DNA of 64,000 nt, taken from NCBI GenBank assembly GCA_032358255.1, contig JAULBX010001226.1, forward strand, positions 91,563 to 155,562, written 5' to 3'. A program made the translations under genes and the position numbers. The DNA is from Heterotrichella gracilis (taxonomy: Eukaryota; Sar; Xanthophyceae; Tribonematales; Xanthonemataceae). Positions 13,101-23,100 of the stretch are shown piece by piece. The notes beneath the pieces were generated by a model that saw only the letters and a list, made by a program, of their open reading frames with translations, was not told the origin of the DNA and did no database searches. Each line of letters starts with the position of its first letter. Within the stretch, counting starts at the first letter, position 1.

Positions 13101-16100
13101 ATAACATGTATTTTATCTGTCAGGGAGGGCCAGGTGTTTGCCTCGGGCATCTACGACTTTGGCCAGCTAAGTAGCGGCACCACAAGAATGAGAGTTGTAT
13201 AAAAAAAATCCATTTTCTTTGCCTGCTAATTAGCATTTTATTCCCATTTCCAGGGAGGGCCAGGTGTTTGCCGGGGGCATCATCAACTTAATCCAGCTGG
13301 GCAGCGGCACCACAACAATAAAGAAATATGACGAAAAATGGCCTGCTAATCAACTATTAATTCCCATTCCCAGGGAGGGCCAGGTGTTTGCCTGGGGCAT
13401 CAACGACTTTGGCCAGCTGGGCAGCGGCACCACCTGCTACTCCACACAACCGAACCCCGTGGTAGGGTTTGAGGATGTGGCCATCGCTGACGTGTCGGCA
13501 GGGGGGTGGCACTCGATCGCCCTCACAGTGAATGGAGGTGCGGGCTGGTTTAGGGTACTGCATGGGGTTGGATATGGCATTTCTGTGGGATATGCATTGG
13601 AATGGCTTGGGGCTCACCCTGTGGTAGGGTTTGTGGATGTGGGCATCGCTGGTGTGTTGATTAGAAAACTCCACCACATTGGTGTGTTCCCAAGACAGCC
13701 CTAAATACCTCTGTTTGTGACTCACGTCAAAATTTTCATCTGTAATCCTCCCGAATTTTCTCTCACCAGAGGTGTATGTGTGTGTATGGGGGTGAGTATG
13801 GGCGCCTGGGTTTGGGCGACAAGGGGGGCGCCAGCAGGCTCAAACCCTACCAAAGACCTTTCAACTCTAATCCAAACCTACCTAGAATGGTACCAAAAAG
13901 GCTGCCGTACCCAACCAACCTAACCAAAAGCCCCCATATCTGCAGAGGTGTATGTGTGGGGGCGGGGCGAGTATGGGCGCCTCGGTCTGGGCGACAAGGG
14001 GGGCACAAGCAGGCTCAAACCCCAAATAACGTTGCCAAACCCTGCAAAACCCTATCAACCCATTTCAAAACCCGCTTTTCGCAGAGGTGTATGTGGTGGG
14101 GCGGGGGGAGGACGGACGCCTGGGCCTGGGCGACAAGGGGGGCGCCAGTAGGCTCAAACCCTTCCAAGCATGACCCTAAAATGGACAAAATGCTACCTTG
14201 ACACTCTACCAAAAGGGCTGTTGTACCCAACTACTCACTTTAAACCCCCACACTTCTGCAGAGGTGTATGTGTGGGGGAGGGGCGAATATGGGCGCCTGG
14301 GCCTAGGCGACAAGGGAGGCACGAGCAGGCTCAAACCAACACATGTGCATCTCCCCGAGGAGGGGTGTGTGGTGGCAGCATCGGCAGGGGGGACGCACTC
14401 CATGGTGGTGACTGAGGAGGGGAGGCTGTACGTGTGGGGCAGGGGGTCCTTTGGGCGGCTGGGGAATGGCGCCATCCAGGAGTGCTACTCGCCGGTGGAA
14501 ATCACGCTGCCAGGTGAGTCGATGTTGTTTGAAAGGGGGGAAAGTAGTAAATTAGTAATGCCATGGGTGTAGAGGTGGAAGCAACTGTGACGGGGTGTGG
14601 TTGTTTATTGGGGTTTCTTAGGGTTTGGGCGGCTGGGCAATGGCGGCATCCAGGAGTGCTACTCTCCCGTGGAAATCACGCTGCCAGGTAAGGGGATGCT
14701 GTGGTTTTCGAGCGTAAAGTAGGGTTTAGGGTTTAGGGTTTTCAAGCGTAAAGTAGGGTTTAGGGTTTTCAAACGTAAAGTAGAGTTTAGGGTTTTCAAG
14801 CGTAAAGTAGGGTTTAGGGTTTTTAAGCGGAAAGTAGGGTTTAGCGTTTAGGGTTTTCAAGCGGAAAGTAGGAATGGAGTGGCTGACTTGCCATGGAGGT
14901 GGAGTGGTTTGGAAGGGCCTGTGACGGGGTGTAGCTGTTTGGTAGGTTTTGGCAGGGTTCGGGAGGCTGCGGAATGGTCTTATTGTAATCCGACTGGGAA
15001 CATCACTTGTCTACTGGCTTCAGTGTATTTTTGACCCCTCTTCCCCTCTTTTTCCAGGTGGGCTGGAGCGGTGGCGGGTGGTGAGCATATCCTGCGGGGG
15101 GCGCCACTCCATGGTCCTGGCGGTACCCTTCAATGCAGAGGCCTCGCAGGTATGCTTAGGGTACTAACCTAAACCCTAAACCCCAATCCCTTATCCCTAA
15201 GCCACTCCATGGCGCTGGCGGTGCCCTTTAACGCAGGAGCCTCGCAGGTGCAGACCAAATCCTAGACATCAAAACCTGAAAACTTAACTTGTGCGGTGGG
15301 TGCTAGTCAATGGTGCTGACAGTGCCTTTCAACGCAGAGGCCTCACAGGTGCGCGTAGGGTATTCGTTTAACCCTAACCTCCAAGCCACTCAATGGTCCT
15401 GGCAGTGCCTGTCAGGGCAGACGCGCTCAGGTGTGGTTAAGGTCTTAAGTATAAAGTATTGAACCGTAATCCTGCGGATGGTGGTGTTGTCGGCGCCATT
15501 CAAACCCGCGGCGATGCAGGTGCATCCCAAACCCTCTACTTGAATCCCTGAACCCTGCACATAACCCTACACCGTTGAATGAAAGGGGAAAGTGAGTACG
15601 GTAATGAGAAAATATGCCATTTCTGGGCAGACTGGTTGTAAATGAATGAAGCAAGTCCGAATGTGTGCCAGTTGGAACCACACCAGGTAATAAGCAGATG
15701 ACGGCTGGCAATGCTTTTTTTTGTTTATGGTCAGTCTGAATCCTTGTCCCTGTAATGCGTAGGCGCCCACTCCCCGCCGCCTGTCGGGTCGCCAGCTGGC
15801 GGTGACCACAGGCAGCGATGCAGACATCGAGTTCTCAGAAGCTGAGTTGGACCAGGAGGGGGACTATGATATTGGGGAAGAAGAGGAAATGGAGATGCCA
15901 GCAGGTAGGAAAATATTTTATGCAAATGAAGGGCAAAGACTGGAATCATGCAAAGTATTTTAGTGGCAAATATTGGTAGTTATGGTGGCTGAGGTGGAAT
16001 GGGAGGGGGGTTATAGTATTTAGGAGGAGGACGTGCCAGCAGGGAAAGCGGGGGTGGTCAAGTTGCTGAACTATCAAAAATGGGCAAAATGTGATGAGGC

Positions 16101-17493
16101 CTTATGTTTGCAAAATTCAATGCAGAGCAGGCAAAAGCCAAGCCTACATGGCTGTGCATTGCGTCATACCAACCATCCATGGACAAGCAGGAGACCCATG
16201 CCTGGATCGACCATATACTGTGTCACATTTGCCGCATGTATCACTTATCTCACATACCCCTTGCAGGGGAGGCTGGAGCTACCCCAAGGGGTGGCGCAGG
16301 GGCTAGGGTTTCTGGGGAGGGCTACCAGGCAGGCACTGTGGCCTCCCCGCATCACGACAGCGCTCTACTCCCCCCTGTGCTGGAAGGTGCGCTACTACTC
16401 CATCAACAAGACTATACCATTTGCAATCCCCTTCTCCTGTCATGGTGTTTTACTCCCTGGGCTGGAAGGAGCTATGTCATTGTGGATTCATACGGGGATG
16501 GGATGTCATGACAGTGTCCCATAGTTGCTATGCTGTACAACTATTGCCGGTGCCGCTGTGTACACAAAGTACGTGGTCGCCACCTGTTTTTGCATTCCTG
16601 GGCCAATCCATATCCCCATCGAACAGCAGCCATGGTCTTGGGGACAATGGGGGGGAGAGGAGGCAGGGGGCAGGATTTATGAATTTGGGCTAAATGCAGG
16701 GCTTCTGGTTTTGGTACTGGGTCACGGCATGTCAAAAAACCCTGTGAAACCCCTCAGCATCTCCCCTGTCCAGGTGCGGCCTCTGATGAGGTGTCCCTGG
16801 GTCAGCCCGAATCCCCACCCGGCAGCAGCCACGGTCTCGGGGATGGGGTAGCAGGGCCTGGGCAGGGAGAAAATGAGGAGGAGGGGGAGTATGGCACCAA
16901 TGGCGTGGAGGAGGGAGGGGGGGAAAGCCCCGATGGGGACTCGGATGGCGCTGCCAGGCTGACAGAGGAGTTTTACCGGCCACCCCAGGTGGGAAACCCT
17001 GATGCAAACCCTAATACCCCACGACCCTGCTACCGTGGAAGAAAATCCTCCCCAATCCCTGCATTGTGAAGAAGCATGGTGAGGGGCGGTGGCATGGCGC
17101 TGGAGGAGTATTGCCTTTGGCGGGGAGCCCTGAAAACCCTGAAACCCTTCAGTGCTGGTAGGAGAACCTGCAGTAAATAGTGTATCTTGTCCCAAGCCAA
17201 ACAGGATTTTCTTGACTTTTTACCCCCACCCTTGACCCCAGGTCAACGAATAATAGGACGTCACATCTGGTATTTTGTCAGCCTCCAATCTTGACAGCTA
17301 TCTAAAAAATAGAGGTCATGTCCTAAATTCAGGTTTTTCTGATACGATATCCCCCACCCTTGGCCCTCAGGTTGACGACGACTATGGTGCCACATCTGGC
17401 GCTGAGTCAGCCACCGACCTTGCCGAACAGCAGATGCGGCACTCCCAACAAACCGGGGAGATGGCGGCGCGCATGATGCACACGATACTGTGA
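10196..17493 (+). CDS. RCC1-repeat (beta-propeller) protein
   Basis: Thirteen GT-AG exons join in phase: 10196-10342, 10647-10742, 11238-11282, 11535-11584, 11784-12042, 12446-12573, 13374-13537, 14262-14513, 15058-15149, 15763-15904, 16267-16386, 16774-16988 and 17371-17493 (TGA), about 610 residues. The first two thirds hold RCC1 blades with the usual G-W-G...G-Q-L-G and G-x-x-H-S/N-x-A/V pattern: VFAWGVGDDGQL, LWSWGWNARGTLG, AYAWGGNEYGQCG, VFAWGINDFGQLGSG, VYVWGRGEYGRLGLG, LYVWGRGSFGRLGNG, with GGWHSLAV, GGMHSLAL, GAFHNLAL, GGTHSMVV and GGRHSMVL. The rest is an acidic, Gly/Glu-rich tail without recognised domain. RCC1 proteins include the Ran exchange factor, UVR8-like photoreceptors and many others; the sequence does not decide which. 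I do not see the Trp cluster expected of UVR8. Start: ATG 10196, with upstream in-frame ATG 9797 possible. Confidence 0.88.
10495..10860 (+). repeat. Ghosts of RCC1 gene exon 2, both edges
   Basis: 10495-10530 and 10545-10600 copy the start of exon 2 (CAGGGTTTGGAT, GCCTACGTGACG). The second keeps an acceptor-like TTGCAG. After the real exon, 10797-10855 copies its end and donor with flanking intron (GGAAGG-TTT-AGGAGCGA, CTGGTAGGGTTTT). Confidence 0.8.
12170..12365 (+). repeat. Two ghosts of RCC1 gene exon 6 start
   Basis: 12180-12240 and 12306-12358 each contain the core CATGACCATTGAGCAGCGGC-like block of exon 6 (real copy 12446-12510). The second is closer to the real exon in position and in identity; the first is more decayed. 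Confidence 0.8.
12655..12930 (+). repeat. Ghosts of RCC1 gene exon 6 end and donor
   Basis: 12664-12715 copies the end of exon 6 (ATCGCCAAGATAACCTGCGG, CACAA-CTGGCACT) and even carries its own GGTGAGTGG donor-like sequence. 12788-12815 and 12885-12915 are shorter pieces. A pure TTTAGGG run occurs at 12950-12975. Confidence 0.8.
13119..13320 (+). repeat. Two ghosts of RCC1 gene exon 7 start
   Basis: 13122-13190 and 13252-13316 each copy acceptor plus exon start (CAGGGAGGGCCAGGTGTTTG, then GACTTTGGCCAGCT or a variant, then AGCGGCACCACAA). The real exon begins at 13374. The copies carry substitutions that change blade residues (GCCTCGGGC and GCCGGGGGC for GCCTGGGGC, replacing the blade Trp). 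A further ghost of the exon end is at 13600-13665. Confidence 0.85.
13766..14160 (+). repeat. Three ghosts of RCC1 gene exon 8 start
   Basis: Three copies begin at about 13768, 13945 and 14083, each starting GCAGAGGTGTATGTG-like or close to it, followed by TATGGGCGCCTGGG-like and GGCGACAAGGGGGGC, then AGGCTCAAACC. The real exon begins at 14262. The middle copy keeps an intact acceptor and an open frame in the blade register. All three lose similarity at the same place, just after the AGGCTCAAACC block. Confidence 0.9.
14620..14700 (+). repeat. Ghost of RCC1 gene exon 8 end with intact donor
   Basis: 14624-14693 repeats the last 70 bp of exon 8 (TTTGGGCGGCTGGG, ATCCAGGAGTGCTACTC, ATCACGCTGCCAG) with its own GTAAGG donor. 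A much weaker piece is at 14952-14985. Confidence 0.88.
14706..14875 (+). repeat. Tandem array of a 27-bp telomere-like unit
   Basis: About six tandem units of GCGTAAAGTAGGGTTTAGGG plus TTTTCAA, each containing a TTTAGGG heptamer. The first unit has an extra heptamer. The array lies in intron 8 of the RCC1 gene, immediately after the ghost of the exon 8 end. Units differ at single bases (GCGT/ACGT/GCGG). Confidence 0.9.
15195..15525 (+). repeat. Four ghosts of RCC1 gene exon 9 end
   Basis: Copies at about 15199-15252, 15300-15354, 15385-15435 and 15476-15525 each follow the pattern AGCCACTC-ATGG, GGC-GTGCC-TT-AA-GCAG and CGCAGGTG. The real exon ends at 15149. Identity generally falls with distance from the real exon. 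Confidence 0.85.
15975..16690 (+). repeat. Ghosts of RCC1 gene exon 10 end and exon 12 start
   Basis: 15985-16040 resembles the acidic end of exon 10 (GAGGAGGACGTGCCAGCAGG against GAGGAAATGGAGATGCCAGCAG). 16590-16680 resembles the start of the 16774 exon (TGGGCCAATCC...CAGCAGCCATGGTCTTGGGGA against the real TGGGTCAGCCC...CAGCAGCCACGGTCTCGGGGA). Confidence 0.7.
17240..17305 (+). repeat. Ghost of the RCC1 gene last exon
   Basis: The sequence around 17238-17300 (CCCCAGGTCAACGA, CACATCTGG, GTCAGCC) parallels the acceptor and start of the last exon at 17366-17430 (CCTCAGGTTGACGA, CACATCTGG, GTCAGCC). Confidence 0.75.
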
Positions 17494-20118
17494 AAAGGCC
17501 CAAACGAGGAGAGGATTGCACCCGGCACTGTGCCTTTCAAAAAAGAGCAAAAGGGGAGATTGCGCGCAGCATGAGTGTAGTGCATTGCCTGGATTTGTTC
17601 CAGGGTGTGGTTAGGGATTAGGGTGTGTGCACCAGGACCATCTTAGCAGACAGTGTGGAGGTGCCCCCCCCAAGAGTTGCTTGTTGCGCGCCTAGTCCAC
17701 ACAGTATACTTGGTGCTGTCGTATGATGAACACTCTCAACTGTTCAACTTCGAACCCTAAGGAGTGGTGTTTACGGGGCGCTTTAGCTCAGCGGTGCCCT
17801 ATTTAAGGACAAATCTGTGAATTGTGTGCACTTTGGGTTGCATTGATTTTACTAATTTCTTTTGCTCCTTCTGAATGGGCCAACCGGGGTGTTTTTTCCT
17901 GGGAACCCTATACGCACATCCACAACGTGAAGCCTTCGGTTATGTGTGCACTTTCTGGATGGATTACTATGACACGATATGGTGCAGTATGAGAGTGGGG
18001 TTTTCTAATCGCTATTTAATGTATTGTAGCAAATTCGTAAATATGTGGAAAAAGCCGTACTCTGCGGCTAGCTAATAGGTCGTATCACTAGGGCCTATTG
18101 AGCTGTTACAATGAAGTACCTTTGCAAAGCACAATTTGGTATGCGCAAACATGACTGGCTCAACTTGAAAGGATTAAATCAAGTTGGCATGCACTACTTT
18201 AGTATAATGAATAAAAAAAAAGGTAAAGCCCTACGCGAGACGCGTGATTTTGGGGACGAACCCGAGGAGGCATCAGCCGCGAAACTGTGCACCCTTTAGC
18301 TAAGCGACCCATCCAGAAAGTGACCCTAAGTCATTCCCAGGTGAGCAGTCGAGCGGGTACTAATCCTACCGACTATACCTGAAGGGCCAATTAAATGGGC
18401 CTTTGTGCTCGTGAACTCGAGCTACGAAGCTCGCTAATTAATTAAGGGCCGTCAGAGTGGATCCAATTTTGCACTGTGAGTGAAGGCCCCTAGATCCAGT
18501 TAAACCTCAGGTGTACAGGTGTGGCCGTAAGAGGGTTAACTTCCGTGCACGATGTGGCGTAGTGTCTGAAGGGCCCGCCCGGCGTCATTGACATGTATCT
18601 TTAACAAATGTGTGCACTGCCGGCTGAATGCTGCATAGACTCAGCGCTACAGTAGTGCAAGTCGCAACATGCAAAGACTTAGTCTTTATTACAGTAACTG
18701 TTCATGTAAATAAATTTAGTCTTAAGACTATGAAAGAAGAAGAAGAAAGAAAGAAACAGAACGCCCCCACACACGGCGGCAAACCACAACCAGCAATGTT
18801 GAAAAACACAGACAAGCCGGGCAGCAACCAGTGGAACATGGCGTGGGTAACAAGGGCATAGCACCTAAGCATAGCCCCGATTAATGTCTGTCAGTGTACG
18901 AGTCACGGGGAGCAAAGTACGAGCTGGCGGAGCAAAGTACGAGCTGGCTGAATTACATACAATACAAGATATTGAATACCTTCGCAAAACATGTTACAAC
19001 CCCCAGCCTGTACAGCCCTGAGGGCCTATTAGTTACTCACAGTACACATGCTTTCCAGCAATACTGCCAAATTAGTAGTCAAACTAGTAGTCAGCCATGC
19101 GGCGCCAAGCATTTCTTGTGACACAGTGGCCGTGTATTAATATTATACCAATTACTGACCCACCCCACTTTAGGTCCTGATGGGGAATCCGATATATGAT
19201 AACTTATCCTTAAAGGACGACACATGCGGCTTACTAATAGTTGAAAAAAAAAGAAAAAGGGGACGCACATACTGTGGCGTACTTAAGGGGCCGCTGGCTC
19301 GCACCAGGGCACCAACCATGGAGCTGCAGCCAGGACGGCTGAGTAAGACATACCCCTTCGCCCCATTTGAGACTCTCCTACCAACGTCATCATGGCATGC
19401 ACTTGGGAACACAAGCATCCGGACGATAAACGTCCTTAACCAGGCGAGTCTCATGTTGACAGTTACCACTGCTTTCGTCTGTCATGCTCTGTTGGCCATG
19501 TCTGCTAAGAAAATCCGCAAAGGATTTATTTAAATTATGGGGACCTGGTGTGCACCAACCTAGAAACCCTACAGCTAAGAAGATCCACACAACCCTTATT
19601 TATGTAACAACGTAAGATTTACTAAATCACCCTGTACTAAACGTTGACTGAACGTGGTGAGCTTATTAGTAGCTTATTACTAAGGTGACGAGCTCTCTAG
19701 TAGTGTGTTGAACTGATCTCTTGAACTTTATTTATATAATCCGCTCTCATTGGTACAAAGTACCTTCTTGACTGTGCGCTCGACAACAAAACCTTGTGAC
19801 TGGCCTTGTATTGAAACAAACTCCATGTTTGCACTGTGTACTCAAGGTTAGAAAAATTTGGAGCACATTTTAGAGATAAGCACCACACCAAGACAACCCC
19901 GTGCACCCAAACTCTGATTTGTTTTAGTAAACCAATCCCTAAATAGTTCCCGTACGCTGACCAGTCAACAGTCTAACACAAAACATGTGAATAGCCCATC
20001 TACTTGCCAACAACTACAAGCCTTGGCTGATTAAGTCCCATCATTGCACTCTGACAAGCCTACGTGCTGCATTATGCACACCTGTAAGCCAATGTGCTAC
20101 AAAAGCACCTCACAAAAC
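17494..20118. other. Spacer between convergent genes; dispersed repeats
   Basis: No coding exon is supported in this 2.6 kb. The part at 18700-18895 is, in inverse orientation, related to 43762-43900 (shared TGCCCTTGTTACCCA and CCCGATT/GGGGCTA blocks). 19040-19110 (CAGCAATACTGCC, AGTAGTCA) is related in direct orientation to 40825-40860 and 43915-43960. 19236-19316 belongs to the purine-run plus GGTGCGAG family. A short tRNA A-box look-alike at 17780-17795 is discussed under rejected items. Confidence 0.55.
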
Positions 20119-23100
20119 TCATGCCCCCGCCTGCTTTGCGTCTCCTTTCGCCCCAGATGCTGACTGAGCCATTGCAAGCTCTGGGGTCCACTCATCAAAC
20201 GTCGGCTCCCGATCCAGTGCACCCTGGTCAACACTCCCGCTCGGGTAATGCTCACGTGATGCACCAACCGCAACAGCTCGGGGGGTGGGCGATGCTGAAT
20301 CCCCCTCCTTGGTCTTCCGCTCTATGTCCGCAGATTGGGAGCCAACGGCTGCATGGCCTGCGCCTTCGGCTACTGGAGGTGGCGGCCCGTCGTCCATGAT
20401 CTGCACTGCCATCTGGCGCATGTGAGCCGCGTACGTCGCGCCGTTCATCCCACCCCGCAGAAATTCCTTCAAGGTGGCCTCGCTGCTGTCCGCGCGCCCC
20501 AGAAGCGGGCGATCCTCCCCACCGCCACTGCTTTGATGGAACAGAGGGTTGTGGCCACGGCTGCGCAACGCATTGAATGCATCGCCAAAGGCGGCGTCCT
20601 GCCAAAAGTCGGGAAGCACATCCAGAGGCGGCGTAGGCATACACGCGCTGATGCACTCCTGCAGAGTGGTCGTGGCTGGCCCCGGTTGCGTCTCCTCCTG
20701 GCCTTGGCTGAGCTCCGACAGAGCGGCAAGCGGGGCATTCCTGGACAGAAACGCGTATGATTCCGCTGGCCGGGGGCTGAACGCAAACGAGACCTTGCGA
20801 CTAACGTCCGCTCCCGCAACATCCTGACTGGCGGCATGGGATGCATGTGCATCACTTGGCTGGGAGGCAGCGGTCAGCAGTATCGCTGCAGCGTTTGCAG
20901 CATTCCTTTGCAGACATGTTGCCAACTGCTGCTGCTCGTCAGGGGAGAGGCACGACGGGGTTGCCTTGGGCCCCGCGGTGGATGCAGCGGCTGTGCCAGG
21001 CGCCTGCTTGGCATTGGCCGCATGAGTCCACAGATCCAGGCTTGCTGCATCAACCCGGTGCCCACTGGCCAACGCCTTGGGAGCAACCCCTTCCCCGGTT
21101 GCCTCTGGAACAACCGGGGCGGCAGCGCGCTGGACCGCCATGGAGAGCGGTGCGCTCGACAGCTCCTTCCTCTGAGCGAAGCTCAAACCCCCACCACTGG
21201 ACAGGGCATCGCCACCGGTTGGCGCTGGGGTGTCTGCAGCGACCGTGCCGCACAGCTTTGCCGCTGCTGCAAGCAGGGCGCTGGGGTGGGAATCCGATGA
21301 TGGCGAGTGGCACGGGGAGGCCGCTGGACCGCTCTGACTCAGAAAATGGCCAGGTGGTAGCAGTTCGCCTAGCCGTATCCCGGCGGACGAGCCAGGGGCG
21401 CTGCTGGTGGGCGACCCCGGCGCACTGGGCGTGGGGGTCGACAGGAGGCTGGCTGTGGGCGAGGCAGGCTTGCTGGGGGCCGGTGAGAAGGGGGACACGC
21501 GCCTCTTGATTGGCTGCCGGGAGGCAGCAGGCATGTGCACACATGCGTCGCTGGCCACGCCAACCGCCTTGGCGGCGCAGGGCGGCCCCTGACTGAGCGC
21601 AAGCGCGTGCACGGCGGCGTCGCCGGTCGCCCCGCGCATGCTGCCATCGCCTGCTGCGCTCAAGGGCGCGACGCCCTGGGTGGGCATCGACAGCGGGCGC
21701 TGCACTTGCAGCTCCCTTCTGCTGCGGTGCGAGCGCACCACCGCCTGGTGGTGGCTGCGCGTGAAGGCCTCGGTGGAGCGGATGGAGGCAATGACTGCGG
21801 CCATGTCGGGGCGGAGCTTTGGGTCCGCCAGCAGGCAGCGGTCGATGAGGTCGGAGATCTCGGAGGGGCACTCATCAGGCGTTCTGTGCGCACAAACGAA
21901 ATAGAAAAAAAATTAAAAAAATAGAAAAAAAATGATGCATTAAATAAGTTATTATTGATTGATTGAATGATAATTCATTTAAGGATAATAATGATATAAG
22001 GTAGAGAAGGAAAGAGGGGAGCTACGCAGCCTGTCTTTAAACAAGCGCGCTGCCGTAGTATCCACTGAAAACACAACAAATAACTTCCTATGGCTAGTAC
22101 CATACAATGATGACCGTCTTTGGAGCTGGTGGGCAGTGGCCCATTCCCTTGGCTAAGGGCACACTCCCCACCTGGCCACCATTGGATGTGGACATTAACA
22201 ATCATGTTTTAGGGTGCACACAGAGGCAGCTTCACCCTAGCCTTGGGTTGACTCATCCCAGGCAAGGTGGTCCCCACGCACCTCCCTGGGTGCTCGACGG
22301 CACACAAGCATGTCAACAGATACTTATGCGGCATCCACCTCAAGACCACCCTTTCCCTTGCAAGGCAGGGCCCCTCAGCACCTCCCACAACCCTCACCCA
22401 CGCCAACCCCAGACTAGGAATCACCGCGCCTTACAAGGGTGGTGCACCTAAATCCTCCACCCTACAACGGTAGTGCACCCAAATCCCCAGGCAAGGCCCC
22501 CCCACTTCACCCCCCCCCCCCCCAAAAAAAAACCTAACCTAGGGTCCACCCACCTCAGCTCACGCAGCTTCCCCCGCACAGGCAGCTCCCCCGCGCAGAT
22601 CTCCCACAGGACCACGCCAAAGCTGTACACGTCGGCGGCTGTGGTCACCACACGCGCATCCATCATCTCGGGAGCCATCCAGGACCATGTGCCCGACAGC
22701 GCCTGCGCGCTCATGGTGAACTTCTCGTGCATGATGTGCGCAAGGCCCACGTCCGCGATCTGCACAGCGTGTGTGAAAGGGTGGTTGAAAAGAGCGTGGG
22801 GATAGGCCCAGGTAGTAGGGTTCAGAGCTCATGTGTTAGGGTTTAGGGTCACTTTGCGTGCGCCGTCCATGGACACGTGCCGAACAGCGCCTGGGCATTC
22901 ATGGTGGAGTTCTCTTGCATGATGTGTGCCAGGCCCACGTCCGCGATCTGCAAGCGTGTATGCATCTAAGGGGTTAGACGCAGCAGGGACACTGGGTTGT
23001 TGCTAGTGAGGGGCTTGGCCCAGGTTGTAGGGTTCAGAGCTCATGGGTTAGGGTTTAGGGTCACTTCACGCAACCCATGTGCCAAACAGCGCCTGGGCAT

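Noticed and set aside
17770-17850. Possible tRNA gene (TTTAGCTCAGCGGT resembles a tRNA A box)
   Set aside because: No matching B box (GGTTCGA-type) at the right distance, and the flanks do not fold into an acceptor or anticodon stem. At most a tRNA-derived fragment.
20841-21509. Plus-strand open frame inside the receptor-kinase tail exon
   Set aside because: The minus-strand frame is open for 587 codons and joins the kinase domain in phase; the opposite frame is compositional.
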